From NCBI GenBank assembly GCA_046051225.1, contig JBJOOR010000015.1, forward strand, positions 39,379 to 103,378: DNA of 64,000 bases, written 5' to 3'. Position 1 is the first letter of the stretch. The number at the start of each line of letters is the position of its first letter. Below the pieces are notes generated by a model that saw only the letters and a list, made by a program, of their open reading frames with translations, was not told where the DNA came from and did no database searches. The stretch is from CAIODY01 sp046051225. GTDB taxonomy: Bacteria > Bacteroidota > Bacteroidia > Chitinophagales > CAIODY01. Positions 24,637 through 33,204 of the stretch are shown here, one piece after another. The position numbers and the translations under genes were made by a program.

Positions 24637-25549
24637 GCCAAGCTGTTGTTTGTTGAATTGTACCAAAGCTTCGATACTGCGTAAAGCTTTGTGTGTGGAT
24701 GGCTTACCGATTTTATCGGCACTGGTTGGTTCTTCTTGGTTCAATATTTTTTCATTTATAAATGTATATTTTTTTGAACCAAGCAGTTCCGAAGTCGCTA
24801 TACTCATTGCTCTGCTGCAACTTCGAACGTTCGGAGCGAAACAACTAATACAGCTTAGCTTCTACGGAGATTCTGTTTTTGCAATCAGAGATTGCTTTTC
24901 GCCAAAGCGTAGTCGGGAGACATACGCTTGTCAAATACAAACTACGATGGTCTGGTCATTTCATTATCAGTTTTATGTTTGCGTTGCTCTCAAACAATTC
25001 AATTAAGATGTCAAATAATGTCTGTTCACTTTTATATTTTACTCGTTCAATTTTTTTCTTTAAGTCATCTTGATATTTACTGTCCGAACTGTAATCAAAT
25101 TTCTTTGTTAACCATTTTACAGTTTCGTCCACACCTAACTTTTCTTCGCTTGCCTTTGTGTTTAACCAAACTACTTCCTTCACATCAAACTCTGGCTTGT
25201 CGGTGTAATTGAAATTGCACTGAACTATTTCGTCTAAAGAGTCAAGGTTTCGTCCCCAAGGACATTCGCCTTTATCCAAATGTTTTTCTATCTCGTCATA
25301 GAAACTGTCCAAGTCGCTTATGTTATTTCCGTCAATCGTAACTGTCATGTCAATGTTCAACTGTTTGTATTAGCAAGAAAAAAAAGCTCATTAGAATTCC
25401 TAAAGTTTATAGTTAGCACTGCACCTAAGCATGACGCATAACATTTCTGGGCTTTGCTGCATGGGCGGCTTGGTGCAACTGGGTTGCTTTTTTATACCAC
25501 AAATCTAAAACTAAAATAGGGTTAATTCAAGTTTATTTTTTATCGTAAT
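24637..25549. mobile_element. cassette-like accessory segment A (barstar gene)
   Basis: This segment shares both ends with the one at 33205-33946. On the left are GCCAAGCTGTTGTTT (24637-24651; 14 of 15 match) and a 26-nt stretch at 24841-24866 starting ACAACTAATACAGCTTA (one difference). On the right is a ~66-nt block at 25484-25549 with an identical 22-nt core at 25498-25519. The inner content differs. The left part also carries CCGATTTTATCGG and CGAACGTTCG palindromes. The 25421-25477 part folds as TGCACC(T)AAGC/GCTTGGTGCA with a bulged base. No transposase, integrase or clear target duplication is seen, so the mobility is inferred. Confidence 0.5.
24956..25348 (-). CDS. barstar-family ribonuclease inhibitor (orphan immunity protein)
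   Basis: A 130-aa protein. The start VTIDGNNISDLDSFYDEI, the GRNLDSLDEIV turn-helix and the later VVWLNTKASEEKLG plus a C-terminal helix and strand (LFDILIELFE, IKLIM) follow the barstar pattern. The Asp that contacts barnase (Asp35 of barstar) is kept; the next contact, Asp39, is Glu if aligned without gaps. Barstar-type proteins block secreted or contact-delivered RNases. No toxin gene is present. Eleven of 15 Asp codons are GAC, while neighbouring genes use GAT almost only, which points to acquisition. The ATG at 25348 is preferred to a TTG at 25360. Confidence 0.75.
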   Translation of the reverse strand: MTVTIDGNNISDLDSFYDEIEKHLDKGECPWGRNLDSLDEIVQCNFNYTDKPEFDVKEVVWLNTKASEEKLGVDETVKWLTKKFDYSSDSKYQDDLKKKIERVKYKSEQTLFDILIELFESNANIKLIMK

Positions 25550-25559
25550 TCCCCCTCTA

Positions 25560-26040
25560 AAACCAAAACCAAGCATTTTTTAAACTAAAATGCTTTACAT
25601 ATAGCAATTTACTGCTATATCATTTCTAAAATGCTTCCCCGTTCCGACGGGAGAGCATTTTAAAATAAAAACCTGACAAACGTTCCAACGGAAGAGCATT
25701 CTGAAATAAAAAACTGACAAACGTTCCGACGGGAGAGCATTTTTCAAACTAAAATGCTTTACATATAGTGCTTTACTGCTATCCCATTTCTAAAATGCTC
25801 CGTTTCACTTGCAACGGAGTATTTTATTTTATAAGACGCTCCGTTTTACTTGCAACGGAGCATTTTATTTTATAAGACGCTCCGTTTCACTTACAACGGA
25901 GCATTTTATTTTGTAAGACGCTCCGTTTCACTTGCAACGGAGTATTTTATTTTATAAGACGCTTCGTTTCACTTGCAACGGAGCATTTTATTTTATAAGA
26001 CGCTCTGCTACACTTTTAGTAGCTTATTACTATTTATTAA
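25560..26040. repeat. hairpin repeat region with 41-bp period
   Basis: This holds no gene. Three units start at 25641, 25682 and 25723 (CGTTCCGACGGGAGAGCATTT type) and six at 25797, 25838, 25879, 25920, 25961 and 26002 (CTCCGTT-TCACTTGC-AACGGAG hairpins followed by ATTTTATTTTATAAGAC), all spaced exactly 41 bp. Two copies of a ~62-bp sequence (25575-25637 and 25738-25799) flank the first group, each with an AGCATTTT/AAAATGCT inverted repeat. The first copy also has the perfect hairpin ATATAGCA/TGCTATAT. The array ends just after the stop of the minus-strand TonB receptor gene, so it would be in its 3' transcript. A shorter relative is at 61035-61110. Confidence 0.85.
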
Positions 26041-26066
26041 TGGGTATGTATCACTACGAATATTGG

Positions 26067-28439
26067 CTAAAAATCAACTTTATAATAAAACAGGGGCAAA
26101 AAGCCTAGTTGATATTTAGTTTCTAATATGTTTTTATCGGGGTTGTAGGATAAGCCCAAAATATTTTTTGTGCCTAATACATTTACCAAATCAATGGCTA
26201 CTTCATGAGCCACTTTTTTAGCATTAATTCTAATACCTAGTTTTAAATCGGCTCTAAAATAATTTTTAGATTGATGAATATTGCGGCTTGATGGAATAAT
26301 TACCCCATCGCCAAATGCTTTCGATTTTGCCAAATCATAATCGCTATATCTTTTGCCACCGCCCATTGTAATTTTGCCACCAGTGGTAAAAGTGGTTTTT
26401 TTCGAAATAGCTTTTTCGTAGCCACCCAATGCATTTACTACATAATTGCCATTAAAATCGGTATTGCGTTCAATGCCATCGTTGCCAGTGGCTTTCGAAT
26501 TGTACAAACTTCCTGTTAGCATATAATAAAAACCTTTGCTAAAAAATTTTTCTACAGTAAATTCAATACCATAGTTTTTGCCAGTGCCTTTGTTTACCAA
26601 TGTGTCGGGAAAAAATCTTTCAAACCCCGACCCCATATTTAACAACGAAAAGCTGCTGCCTGCCTTAGTTTCGATAGGGACATTAAATAAATATTGATAA
26701 TAAATTTCAGATTTAAAACGCAAATTTTTGTTGAATACTTTATCATAGCCCAATACAAAATGTAGGCTTTTGGTTAAGCCCATATTTATATTGTGCATCT
26801 CATTAGCCGATGCAGTAGGGTAGTGATAAAAATAAGTATAAAGGGGTTGCAATTGGCTGTGTAAGCCCGTTCCAAAACTTAAAGATTGATTATGTTTGAA
26901 TAGTTTTTTAAGCCCAAATCGTGGCTCGATAGATTTGCTATTATTGTTTAAAGTAAAAATTTGCGAATGAATGCCAGCCGTTAAAATAAGGCTATCGGTT
27001 ATTTTAAATTTGTATTGAATATAAGGCTGAATTAAAAAAGCCGAGCCATTATAATTCCATCTGTTTTGCCATGTGCTTGTAAATTCTCTAATACTATCTT
27101 TTAATTGAATTAAATATTGCTCGGCATTTATGCCTATTTTTAAAGTATGCTGCATACCCATTTTTTTATTTACAAACCATGCCATCGAGTTTTTAGCTGT
27201 TGCAAAATTATAACCCAATATATCTTTAGTAGCTGTAATGGCATAACTCGAATCACGATAAATACGAGTATGATGAGCATCAACCATTTGAAATTGCTTG
27301 CTTACCACCAATTTAGTATAAGCCGTGTTCGATATTTTATGCTGATAACTAATGCCAGCCACACCCATATTTGATGTAAAATATTGGTCTCTATCATTCT
27401 CACCATATTCTTCTTTTGGCGGCGAAGTATATTTACTTACTATCAAATTAATATTGCTTTTACCACCAATGCCAAACACTGTAATTATACCTTTTTTTGA
27501 AATTGGAAAATTTAATTTAATTGTTGCATCCTGATATTTAGGAATAGAATTAGTGCCGATAGGAATGTGCAAAGCATTTAGCCAATCTAATGTAGCATAC
27601 CGATAAGCTACTACAAACGATGATTTATGTTTTTTCGAAATAGGCCCTTCCAACCCAATTTCAGCACCCATTACACCAAATTGTGCTGTGCCTTCATATT
27701 TATCTTTATTACCTTTTTTTAATTTTAAATCGAAAACACTAGATGTGCTATTGCCATACTCGGCAGGAAAAGCACCCGTAAAAAAATCAGAATTAGCCAA
27801 TGTTTTATTGTTGATAATGCTTACAGGTCCACCCGTTGAACCTGGAATATTAAAATGGTTGGGATTAAAAATATCAATATCATCTAATCGCCACAACACA
27901 CCCAATGGCGAATTGCCACGAACCACAATATCATTTCTTGAATCATCAGTACCACTTACGCCAGCAAAATTGCTAGCCATTCGGGCAGGGTCTTGGCGGC
28001 TACCAGCATAGCGTTCGGTTTCTTGCACATCAAATGTACGAGCACTTACAGCCGCCATTTCATTAATCACCAGCGGTTTATCGGCTTTTATTTTTATTTC
28101 TTTTAATTGATGAAGGCTTGTTTCTAATTCAAAATTCAACACCACTTGTTTACCACTAGTTACCAAAATATTTTGTAATGCAATGGTTGAATAGCCCATC
28201 ATGGTACAACTAAAATTATGTTTGCCTACTGCCACATTTTGCAATATAAAATTACCATCCACATCGGTTACATTGCCAGTTGTATGGGTTGAATCATCTG
28301 TCATTGTTATCACAGCCCCCATTAAAGTTTGTTTCGAATCTTTATCTACCACATTTCCTTTTACAATTTGCACAAATTGAGCATCAGCATTATTGATGAA
28401 AAATAAGAGCGAAAAAATGAAGCCTACGGTTTTAATCAT
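26067..28439 (-). CDS. TonB-dependent outer-membrane receptor
   Basis: A 790-aa receptor with a signal peptide (cut near ADAQF, residue ~20), an N-terminal carboxypeptidase-regulatory-like domain (~25-110, GNVVDKDSKQTLMGAVI), a plug domain (~115-250, DIVVRGNSPLGVLWRLDDI) and a 22-strand-type barrel ending with an aromatic residue (YYKVDF). No SusD partner is adjacent, so this is not an obvious polysaccharide utilisation locus; the substrate could be a metal complex or peptide. The gene stands alone, with the 41-bp hairpin repeats beginning about 25 nt past its stop. Confidence 0.9.
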   Translation of the reverse strand: MIKTVGFIFSLLFFINNADAQFVQIVKGNVVDKDSKQTLMGAVITMTDDSTHTTGNVTDVDGNFILQNVAVGKHNFSCTMMGYSTIALQNILVTSGKQVVLNFELETSLHQLKEIKIKADKPLVINEMAAVSARTFDVQETERYAGSRQDPARMASNFAGVSGTDDSRNDIVVRGNSPLGVLWRLDDIDIFNPNHFNIPGSTGGPVSIINNKTLANSDFFTGAFPAEYGNSTSSVFDLKLKKGNKDKYEGTAQFGVMGAEIGLEGPISKKHKSSFVVAYRYATLDWLNALHIPIGTNSIPKYQDATIKLNFPISKKGIITVFGIGGKSNINLIVSKYTSPPKEEYGENDRDQYFTSNMGVAGISYQHKISNTAYTKLVVSKQFQMVDAHHTRIYRDSSYAITATKDILGYNFATAKNSMAWFVNKKMGMQHTLKIGINAEQYLIQLKDSIREFTSTWQNRWNYNGSAFLIQPYIQYKFKITDSLILTAGIHSQIFTLNNNSKSIEPRFGLKKLFKHNQSLSFGTGLHSQLQPLYTYFYHYPTASANEMHNINMGLTKSLHFVLGYDKVFNKNLRFKSEIYYQYLFNVPIETKAGSSFSLLNMGSGFERFFPDTLVNKGTGKNYGIEFTVEKFFSKGFYYMLTGSLYNSKATGNDGIERNTDFNGNYVVNALGGYEKAISKKTTFTTGGKITMGGGKRYSDYDLAKSKAFGDGVIIPSSRNIHQSKNYFRADLKLGIRINAKKVAHEVAIDLVNVLGTKNILGLSYNPDKNILETKYQLGFLPLFYYKVDF

Positions 28440-28643
28440 ATTTGGTTAGTTTTGATTTTTAAAAATAGGTTTTATTTTTAAAATCAAATTTTATTTTGTT
28501 GCACATTTTATTATTCAACCTAATATAGTTTGTACACAACTATATTAATTGTAAAAAAAGAAATCAATTTATAATTCTAATTTTTGTACATCGAAAATTC
28601 TGAAAACATATCGTTAGTAGGCAATAGGTTTTATCCTTTATTT

Positions 28644-29177
28644 ATGCACTATAAACCCAAACAATTGTTTGAAGTAATAGTGAAAAAAGATGATTACGAA
28701 GCCGATGCCATTGTGGCTGCCATGGCTTTAATTAATGAACAAAATTTGCAAAGCAGTTTGCAAATTGTATTAAGCCGCAACGATGATAAAAAGAGACAAA
28801 AAGAAGAAGAGAAGCTACAAAAAATAAAAGAAAAAGAAGAGCATTATCAGCAGGTAAGCCAGTTTCAGGATGATGGTATTGTGTTTTCGGTTTCGTTAGA
28901 TAATGTAGTAGATTTTGAAAAACGATTAACCGAAGAAGGAATTGAATATTATAGATATGATAAAATAAGCGATTTTGAAGTAGATGCTTTGCCCACTCAA
29001 AATTATTATTTTAATAAGCGATATGCCGAAGAGGTAAACGTGATTTGCAAAGAACTTGAATTAGTAAAACTAAAAGTTTTAGAAAGTAAAAAGCCTACTA
29101 AATATGTTGAAATATATGTGTTGGTAGGCATTGTGATAATAATAGCAGTAATGTTTAAACTGTTAAATATTTTTTAG
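28644..29177 (+). CDS. unrecognised protein with C-terminal membrane anchor
   Basis: About 177 aa from the ATG at 28644 (MHYKPKQLFEVIV); a TTG at 28584 would add 20 residues. A small N-terminal alpha/beta part is followed by a charged coiled-coil (rich in Lys/Glu, ~50-75), a second alpha/beta part (~80-130) and one C-terminal membrane helix (IYVLVGIVIIIAVMFKLL). It looks like a tail-anchored protein with the bulk in the cytoplasm. It is 8 nt upstream of the radical SAM gene, so the two are probably one operon. I do not recognise a family. Confidence 0.65.
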   Translation: MHYKPKQLFEVIVKKDDYEADAIVAAMALINEQNLQSSLQIVLSRNDDKKRQKEEEKLQKIKEKEEHYQQVSQFQDDGIVFSVSLDNVVDFEKRLTEEGIEYYRYDKISDFEVDALPTQNYYFNKRYAEEVNVICKELELVKLKVLESKKPTKYVEIYVLVGIVIIIAVMFKLLNIF

Positions 29178-29185
29178 AAAAGGCG

Positions 29186-30283
29186 ATGAACGAATTTAGC
29201 AGCAACTCGAATGTGGTAATGAAACGCCGATGGAAAAAAGCCAAACGGCGAATACAATCGTTGCCATCGGGCATTGATTTTGTAAAATATGGCTTGAATA
29301 AACTGAACGAAAAATACCTAAAGCTGATAAACAGCACAAAGGTGGCTCACCCCAGTTCCATCATGATTGAAGTTACCAATCATTGCAATTTAAAATGTAT
29401 TACCTGCCCACGTGAATATGAATTTGGCGAACAGATGGATAAAGGATTTATTACATTATCTAATCTTAAAAAAGTGGTAGATGAAGCCTATCCATATATT
29501 GATTCAATTGGGCTTACAGGCTTAGGCGAAACCATGATGTATAAAGATTTACAGCCTGCCATTGATTATATAAGAACCAAAAGCGAAGGCATAATTATCT
29601 TTATTTCAATCAATGCACATTTGCCCAAAAGTGTTGAAATAGCGGCGCAAATAAATGATAAAATTGATACCATTCAAATATCAATAGATGGTATGAATGA
29701 AGTGTACGATTTGGTGCGAAAGCAAGGCAATTATTCTTATTTTATAGAGAATGTAAAACAGATAACTAACGATGCAAAAGGCAAACGTGCTGATGTAATA
29801 TTTAACATGGTGGTATTGCAACAAAACTATTTGCAGATGGCTGATATTATAAAATTAGCTGCCCAAGTAGGAGTGAAGTATGTGAATTTTCAAACCATGA
29901 ATTTGGCTTCTATCACAGGTTGGAATAATTCAATTTATGCATTATACAATACTAAAGAATTTAAAAATCAATTAGCATTAGCTTTTAAAATGGCTGATGA
30001 ATTGGACATTGAAATGAGTACGTTTGATTTTGAAACTAAAAATAATTTTCAAAAATGTTTATTGCCTTGGGGGCATTTTTATATTTCGTGGGATGGATGG
30101 ATGACACCTTGTTGTGCTAAACCATTTCCGAAAGAATTAAATTTTGGTAATGTATTTACCGAAGGCTTAATGACTACACTAAATAGCAGCGGTTATCAAT
30201 ATTTTAGAACACAATGGTACAAAAACGAAACACCAAAATTTTGTACCAATTGCCACATGATTGAGTTGGAATGTGGAAATTAA
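29186..30283 (+). CDS. radical SAM/SPASM domain protein
   Basis: A 365-aa enzyme. The [4Fe-4S] SAM-cluster cysteines are Cys67, Cys71 and Cys74 in CNLKCITC, followed by GLTGLGETMMYKDL. A C-terminal SPASM-type region has CLLPWGHFYISWDG, PCCAKPF and a final CTNCHMIELECGN, which can hold one auxiliary cluster. The sequence resembles SPASM proteins found near glycan or lipid genes, some of which modify peptides and others small molecules. No precursor peptide is evident. It shares an operon with a small membrane-anchored protein of unknown role. Confidence 0.88.
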   Translation: MNEFSSNSNVVMKRRWKKAKRRIQSLPSGIDFVKYGLNKLNEKYLKLINSTKVAHPSSIMIEVTNHCNLKCITCPREYEFGEQMDKGFITLSNLKKVVDEAYPYIDSIGLTGLGETMMYKDLQPAIDYIRTKSEGIIIFISINAHLPKSVEIAAQINDKIDTIQISIDGMNEVYDLVRKQGNYSYFIENVKQITNDAKGKRADVIFNMVVLQQNYLQMADIIKLAAQVGVKYVNFQTMNLASITGWNNSIYALYNTKEFKNQLALAFKMADELDIEMSTFDFETKNNFQKCLLPWGHFYISWDGWMTPCCAKPFPKELNFGNVFTEGLMTTLNSSGYQYFRTQWYKNETPKFCTNCHMIELECGN

Positions 30284-30303
30284 AAAAATGGTAGCAATAT
30301 TTT

Positions 30304-30810
30304 TTAATAATACCAATATTCATCACTTAATGCAAACGAACTATAAATAAATTCGGGGGTGATATTTGCATCGGTTTGTATTAAGTTTTTAAAATAATAT
30401 TTTTCGTACGATGTAGGATTACGTAAATAAAAGCGAATAAATGTTTCAGTTAAAAACTTATCAATATCGCTGCGCATAACAGTATTGGTGGGCATTTTAA
30501 TAGCTGCCGAATTCATATAATTGCTAACCAACATTTCGGTTGTAATACCCTTATCGCCTTGTGCCGAATAAAGTATTGATAAATCATTTAGTTGCTGGGT
30601 TGATATAGCATTTTGAAATAAATCGGCATATAAAATACTGATAAATTGAGTAGGTGTTTTTATTCTTTTTTTATCGGCTGCCGATTGATAAATGGGCACT
30701 TTGCCTACATCATAAATTACATTATCGTATACTTTATCTTGTACAATTTTCTTTTTACAAGATGAAGTAATAGCCAATAAACAAACAAAAAATAAAAGGT
30801 ATTTTTTCAT
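30304..30810 (-). CDS. hypothetical lipoprotein, smaller of a related pair
   Basis: A 168-aa lipoprotein with lipobox TSSC (Cys18). It is helical, with a segment FISILYADLFQNAISTQQL that aligns with YINKVYVDLLGREANSIEL of the upstream 301-aa lipoprotein, and an end rich in aromatic residues (LSDEYWYY). The two genes are 12 nt apart and likely a duplicated pair. The pattern distantly recalls DUF4214 repeats of surface proteins, but this is weak. The function is unknown. Confidence 0.65.
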   Translation of the reverse strand: MKKYLLFFVCLLAITSSCKKKIVQDKVYDNVIYDVGKVPIYQSAADKKRIKTPTQFISILYADLFQNAISTQQLNDLSILYSAQGDKGITTEMLVSNYMNSAAIKMPTNTVMRSDIDKFLTETFIRFYLRNPTSYEKYYFKNLIQTDANITPEFIYSSFALSDEYWYY

Positions 30811-30822
30811 GATTACAATAGT

Positions 30823-31719
30823 TTAAAAGCCAGCGTATTCTTTACTTTTTAAAATTGATTTTATTAAAGCAGTATAATTTTTTGAAGCAGATAATGTAGT
30901 AAGGTTTGTATTAAGTTCAATGTCGGTTGGTTTGCGCAGCAAATAATTAGCATAAGCTGTGGTGATTAGGCCTTCATAAAATGCATTGCAATGGGTGGCT
31001 ATATAAGCAAAATCGCCTTTGCTGCTGCCACTTTGCAAAAACAATGTACCATTGGTTAATCCGTTTATCATGGCTTCAGATTGGGTAAGTTCGGCTGTGG
31101 TGGGCAAGCGATAATATAGGTTTTCGAAACTTGCTTTTACATAATTTTCGGCACCCATATTTATTTCATCATAAAAATAATTAAAAATAAATCGGCGATA
31201 AAATTCATTGATATCAATTGCATTTATTTTTAACAATGAATCGGCGGTTGATAATTTAATGAGTTTATCGTTTTCAACTAATAAGCCATTTGCCGAAACG
31301 GTATCGTGGTTTTGAAGATTAAATTGGTATAAATAATTGTAAAAATTTATTTGGTCTAATACATCTTGTTTGCCAGTGCTGTTTAGCATATTCCCCGATG
31401 TTTTTAAAAATAATTGCACATAAAAATCTTTGGTATTAATTAAATTAGCCACCATGGTATCTCGGCTTCCATCCGATAAGTTGCTATTGATAAGTATCAT
31501 TGTGGCATTGTGCAACTCAATGCTGTTGGCTTCTCTACCCAATAAATCAACATATACTTTATTAATGTACGATTGTATTTTGATGGTTGAAACACCATTA
31601 TAATAAGGCAATAAATTTCCAGTTATTATATGATTTTGGTGTACTGATTCATGCGTAGTTTTTTTACAACTTATCAGAATGAGTATTGCTAAAAATAATA
31701 GTATAATTTTCGATTTCAT
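30823..31719 (-). CDS. hypothetical lipoprotein with DUF4214-like repeats
   Basis: About 298 aa from the ATG at 31719; an ATG at 31728 is only 10 nt from the -7 box and less likely. The lipobox is LISC. Two helical repeats, YVDLLGREANSIEL near the N-terminus and YANYLLRKPTDIEL near the C-terminus, resemble each other and the DUF4214-type LLGR pattern. Its smaller partner follows by 12 nt. No enzyme motif is seen; a surface-exposed structural role is a guess. Confidence 0.62.
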   Translation of the reverse strand: MKSKIILLFLAILILISCKKTTHESVHQNHIITGNLLPYYNGVSTIKIQSYINKVYVDLLGREANSIELHNATMILINSNLSDGSRDTMVANLINTKDFYVQLFLKTSGNMLNSTGKQDVLDQINFYNYLYQFNLQNHDTVSANGLLVENDKLIKLSTADSLLKINAIDINEFYRRFIFNYFYDEINMGAENYVKASFENLYYRLPTTAELTQSEAMINGLTNGTLFLQSGSSKGDFAYIATHCNAFYEGLITTAYANYLLRKPTDIELNTNLTTLSASKNYTALIKSILKSKEYAGF

Positions 31720-31738
31720 AGTAGCCATTTTGCTGTTT

Positions 31739-31746
31739 CAAATCTA
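31739..31746 (-). promoter_or_regulatory. -7 box of the lipoprotein pair (TAGATTTG)
   Basis: A perfect minus-strand TAnnTTTG, 19 nt upstream of the ATG at 31719. A TTTG lies 16 nt further upstream, shorter than the usual spacing. Confidence 0.45.
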
Positions 31747-31767
31747 ACCAATTTATTCAATACAAAT

Positions 31768-32490
31768 TTATTTTTTTGCATGAATGATTAATCTATCGGA
31801 TGTACGAATATTAAATGTATTCAAATTGTAATCGCCAAATACTTGTACTATTTTTAAACCATGTTGGTGCAATAAAATTTCGAAATCGGCTAATAAAAAT
31901 CCTTTTACTTTTTCGTGTGATTTGAATGATTGATTACCATCAATTATGGAAGTAATTTTATTGAAAAAACCATTTTCGAAATAGGATTCAATGTTGAATG
32001 TAATGCCTTCTTTTTCTATTACTCGATGGGGTACAATATTCAATTTCGATTTTTCGGTATTTAAAAAATCAATGATTAAACTGCCGCCTGTTTTTAAGGC
32101 TGTGCTCATGGCTTTAAATTGTTTGCCATCATCGGTTGGTTTATCAAAATAGCCCATGCTGGTAAAAAAACTAAATACATAATCGTATCTATTCGAACTT
32201 AGTATTTTGCGCATATCATGCTCGTAAAAATGCAAGGTATCAGTTTCCATTTGTTTGGCTGCGGCTATGCTATTTGCCGATAAATCTACCCCTGTTACAT
32301 CATAGCCTTTGGCGTTTAAATATTTCGAATGCCTGCCTTTGCCACATGCCAAATCGAGCATAGTGCTATTGGGGCTGGGCTTTAGATAATGGATTAAATT
32401 GTCAATAAATATTTGGGCTTCATCATCGTTTCTATGACTATATAAAATATGATAATACTTGCTGTTAAACCAATCTTTAAACCATTCCAT
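31768..32490 (-). CDS. class I SAM-dependent methyltransferase
   Basis: A 240-aa cytoplasmic protein with a Rossmann methyltransferase core: motif I MLDLACGKGRHSKYL (~47-61), the acidic end of strand 2 in VTGVDLS, and motif post-I DTLHFYEHDMR. The family methylates small molecules, lipids or tRNA; the substrate is not evident. It has its own well-spaced promoter and no clear functional partner. Confidence 0.85.
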   Translation of the reverse strand: MEWFKDWFNSKYYHILYSHRNDDEAQIFIDNLIHYLKPSPNSTMLDLACGKGRHSKYLNAKGYDVTGVDLSANSIAAAKQMETDTLHFYEHDMRKILSSNRYDYVFSFFTSMGYFDKPTDDGKQFKAMSTALKTGGSLIIDFLNTEKSKLNIVPHRVIEKEGITFNIESYFENGFFNKITSIIDGNQSFKSHEKVKGFLLADFEILLHQHGLKIVQVFGDYNLNTFNIRTSDRLIIHAKK

Positions 32491-32514
32491 AAAATTGTGC
32501 TATTGTGTAGTAAG

Positions 32515-32545
32515 CAAATGTAAACTTTTTAATTTTTTAAGCAAA
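32515..32545 (-). promoter_or_regulatory. promoter of the methyltransferase gene
   Basis: TTTG (32545-32542), a 19-nt spacer and TACATTTG (32522-32515) on the minus strand match the Bacteroidota consensus exactly. The -7 box is 24 nt before the ATG. Confidence 0.75.
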
Positions 32546-32625
32546 GGTTGTGTGCGGTTTATTGTGGTTTGAGTTAGGTAAGGCAAGTTTGTTTTTGATT
32601 GCTTGGCAGTTGTATAAGCCTTAAT

Positions 32626-33147
32626 CTAATTAATTTTTATTGAATTTACCATTTTATCAACTGGTTTTTCCCAGTCTTTCATTTGGTCTTTTGTACAATT
32701 AAAAATAATCATTAGCGCATTACCATTGATGGTAGTAATGGTAAAATAATTGTATACCATTTGGTCTTTGGCTTTTGTAAGCAATTTAAAGTAGTTTATT
32801 CTTTTACCATTTTTAATTTTATAACCAGTATCTAATACAACACAGTTGGGATGTTGTTTTTTTATGGCATCTAATTGTATATTGGTTTGGTCTTGCTTTA
32901 ATGGTATATCTTTTATTTCATTTAATAAAAGGTTTACCTCCAAATTTTTATCCGAAAGCATTACGGTAGCTTTTATTTTCGAGCTACCATATTTCATTTC
33001 TATTTCGTCTTTAGTCATTACATGCATATTGTCAGGCACTATCATTTCGAGTTTGTTGTTTAAAAAAAGTGCTTGTTTCCATTCTGTTTGTGCCCAAACC
33101 ATTAATGGTAAAACGATTAATAAACCTGTCTTAAATAGTTGTTTCAT
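32626..33147 (-). CDS. hypothetical exported protein
   Basis: A 173-aa protein with a signal peptide (MKQLFKTGLLIVLPLMVWAQ, cut after about residue 19). The mature part is predicted alpha/beta with no recognised domain; it includes MHVMTKDEIEMKYG and a C-terminal GNALMIIFNCTKDQMKDWEK. That pattern is compatible with small periplasmic proteins of unknown role. It stands between the methyltransferase gene and accessory segment B. Confidence 0.7.
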   Translation of the reverse strand: MKQLFKTGLLIVLPLMVWAQTEWKQALFLNNKLEMIVPDNMHVMTKDEIEMKYGSSKIKATVMLSDKNLEVNLLLNEIKDIPLKQDQTNIQLDAIKKQHPNCVVLDTGYKIKNGKRINYFKLLTKAKDQMVYNYFTITTINGNALMIIFNCTKDQMKDWEKPVDKMVNSIKIN

Positions 33148-33204
33148 GTTTTATTGATTTTCTTTTTTTTAAAAATAAATACTGTTCATTTCTTTCCTGT
33201 ATTT

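Noticed and set aside
24650..25006. 118-codon plus-strand frame in the accessory segment
   Set aside because: It overlaps the antisense barstar gene and the repeat borders and has no recognisable domain or codon bias.
25421..25477. integron attC site
   Set aside because: The stretch folds with a bulged base and long arms, but the required GTTRRRY and RYYYAAC core boxes are not found and there is no integrase.
26067..28439. polysaccharide utilisation locus
   Set aside because: There is a TonB receptor but no SusD-like gene, glycoside hydrolase or associated regulator next to it.
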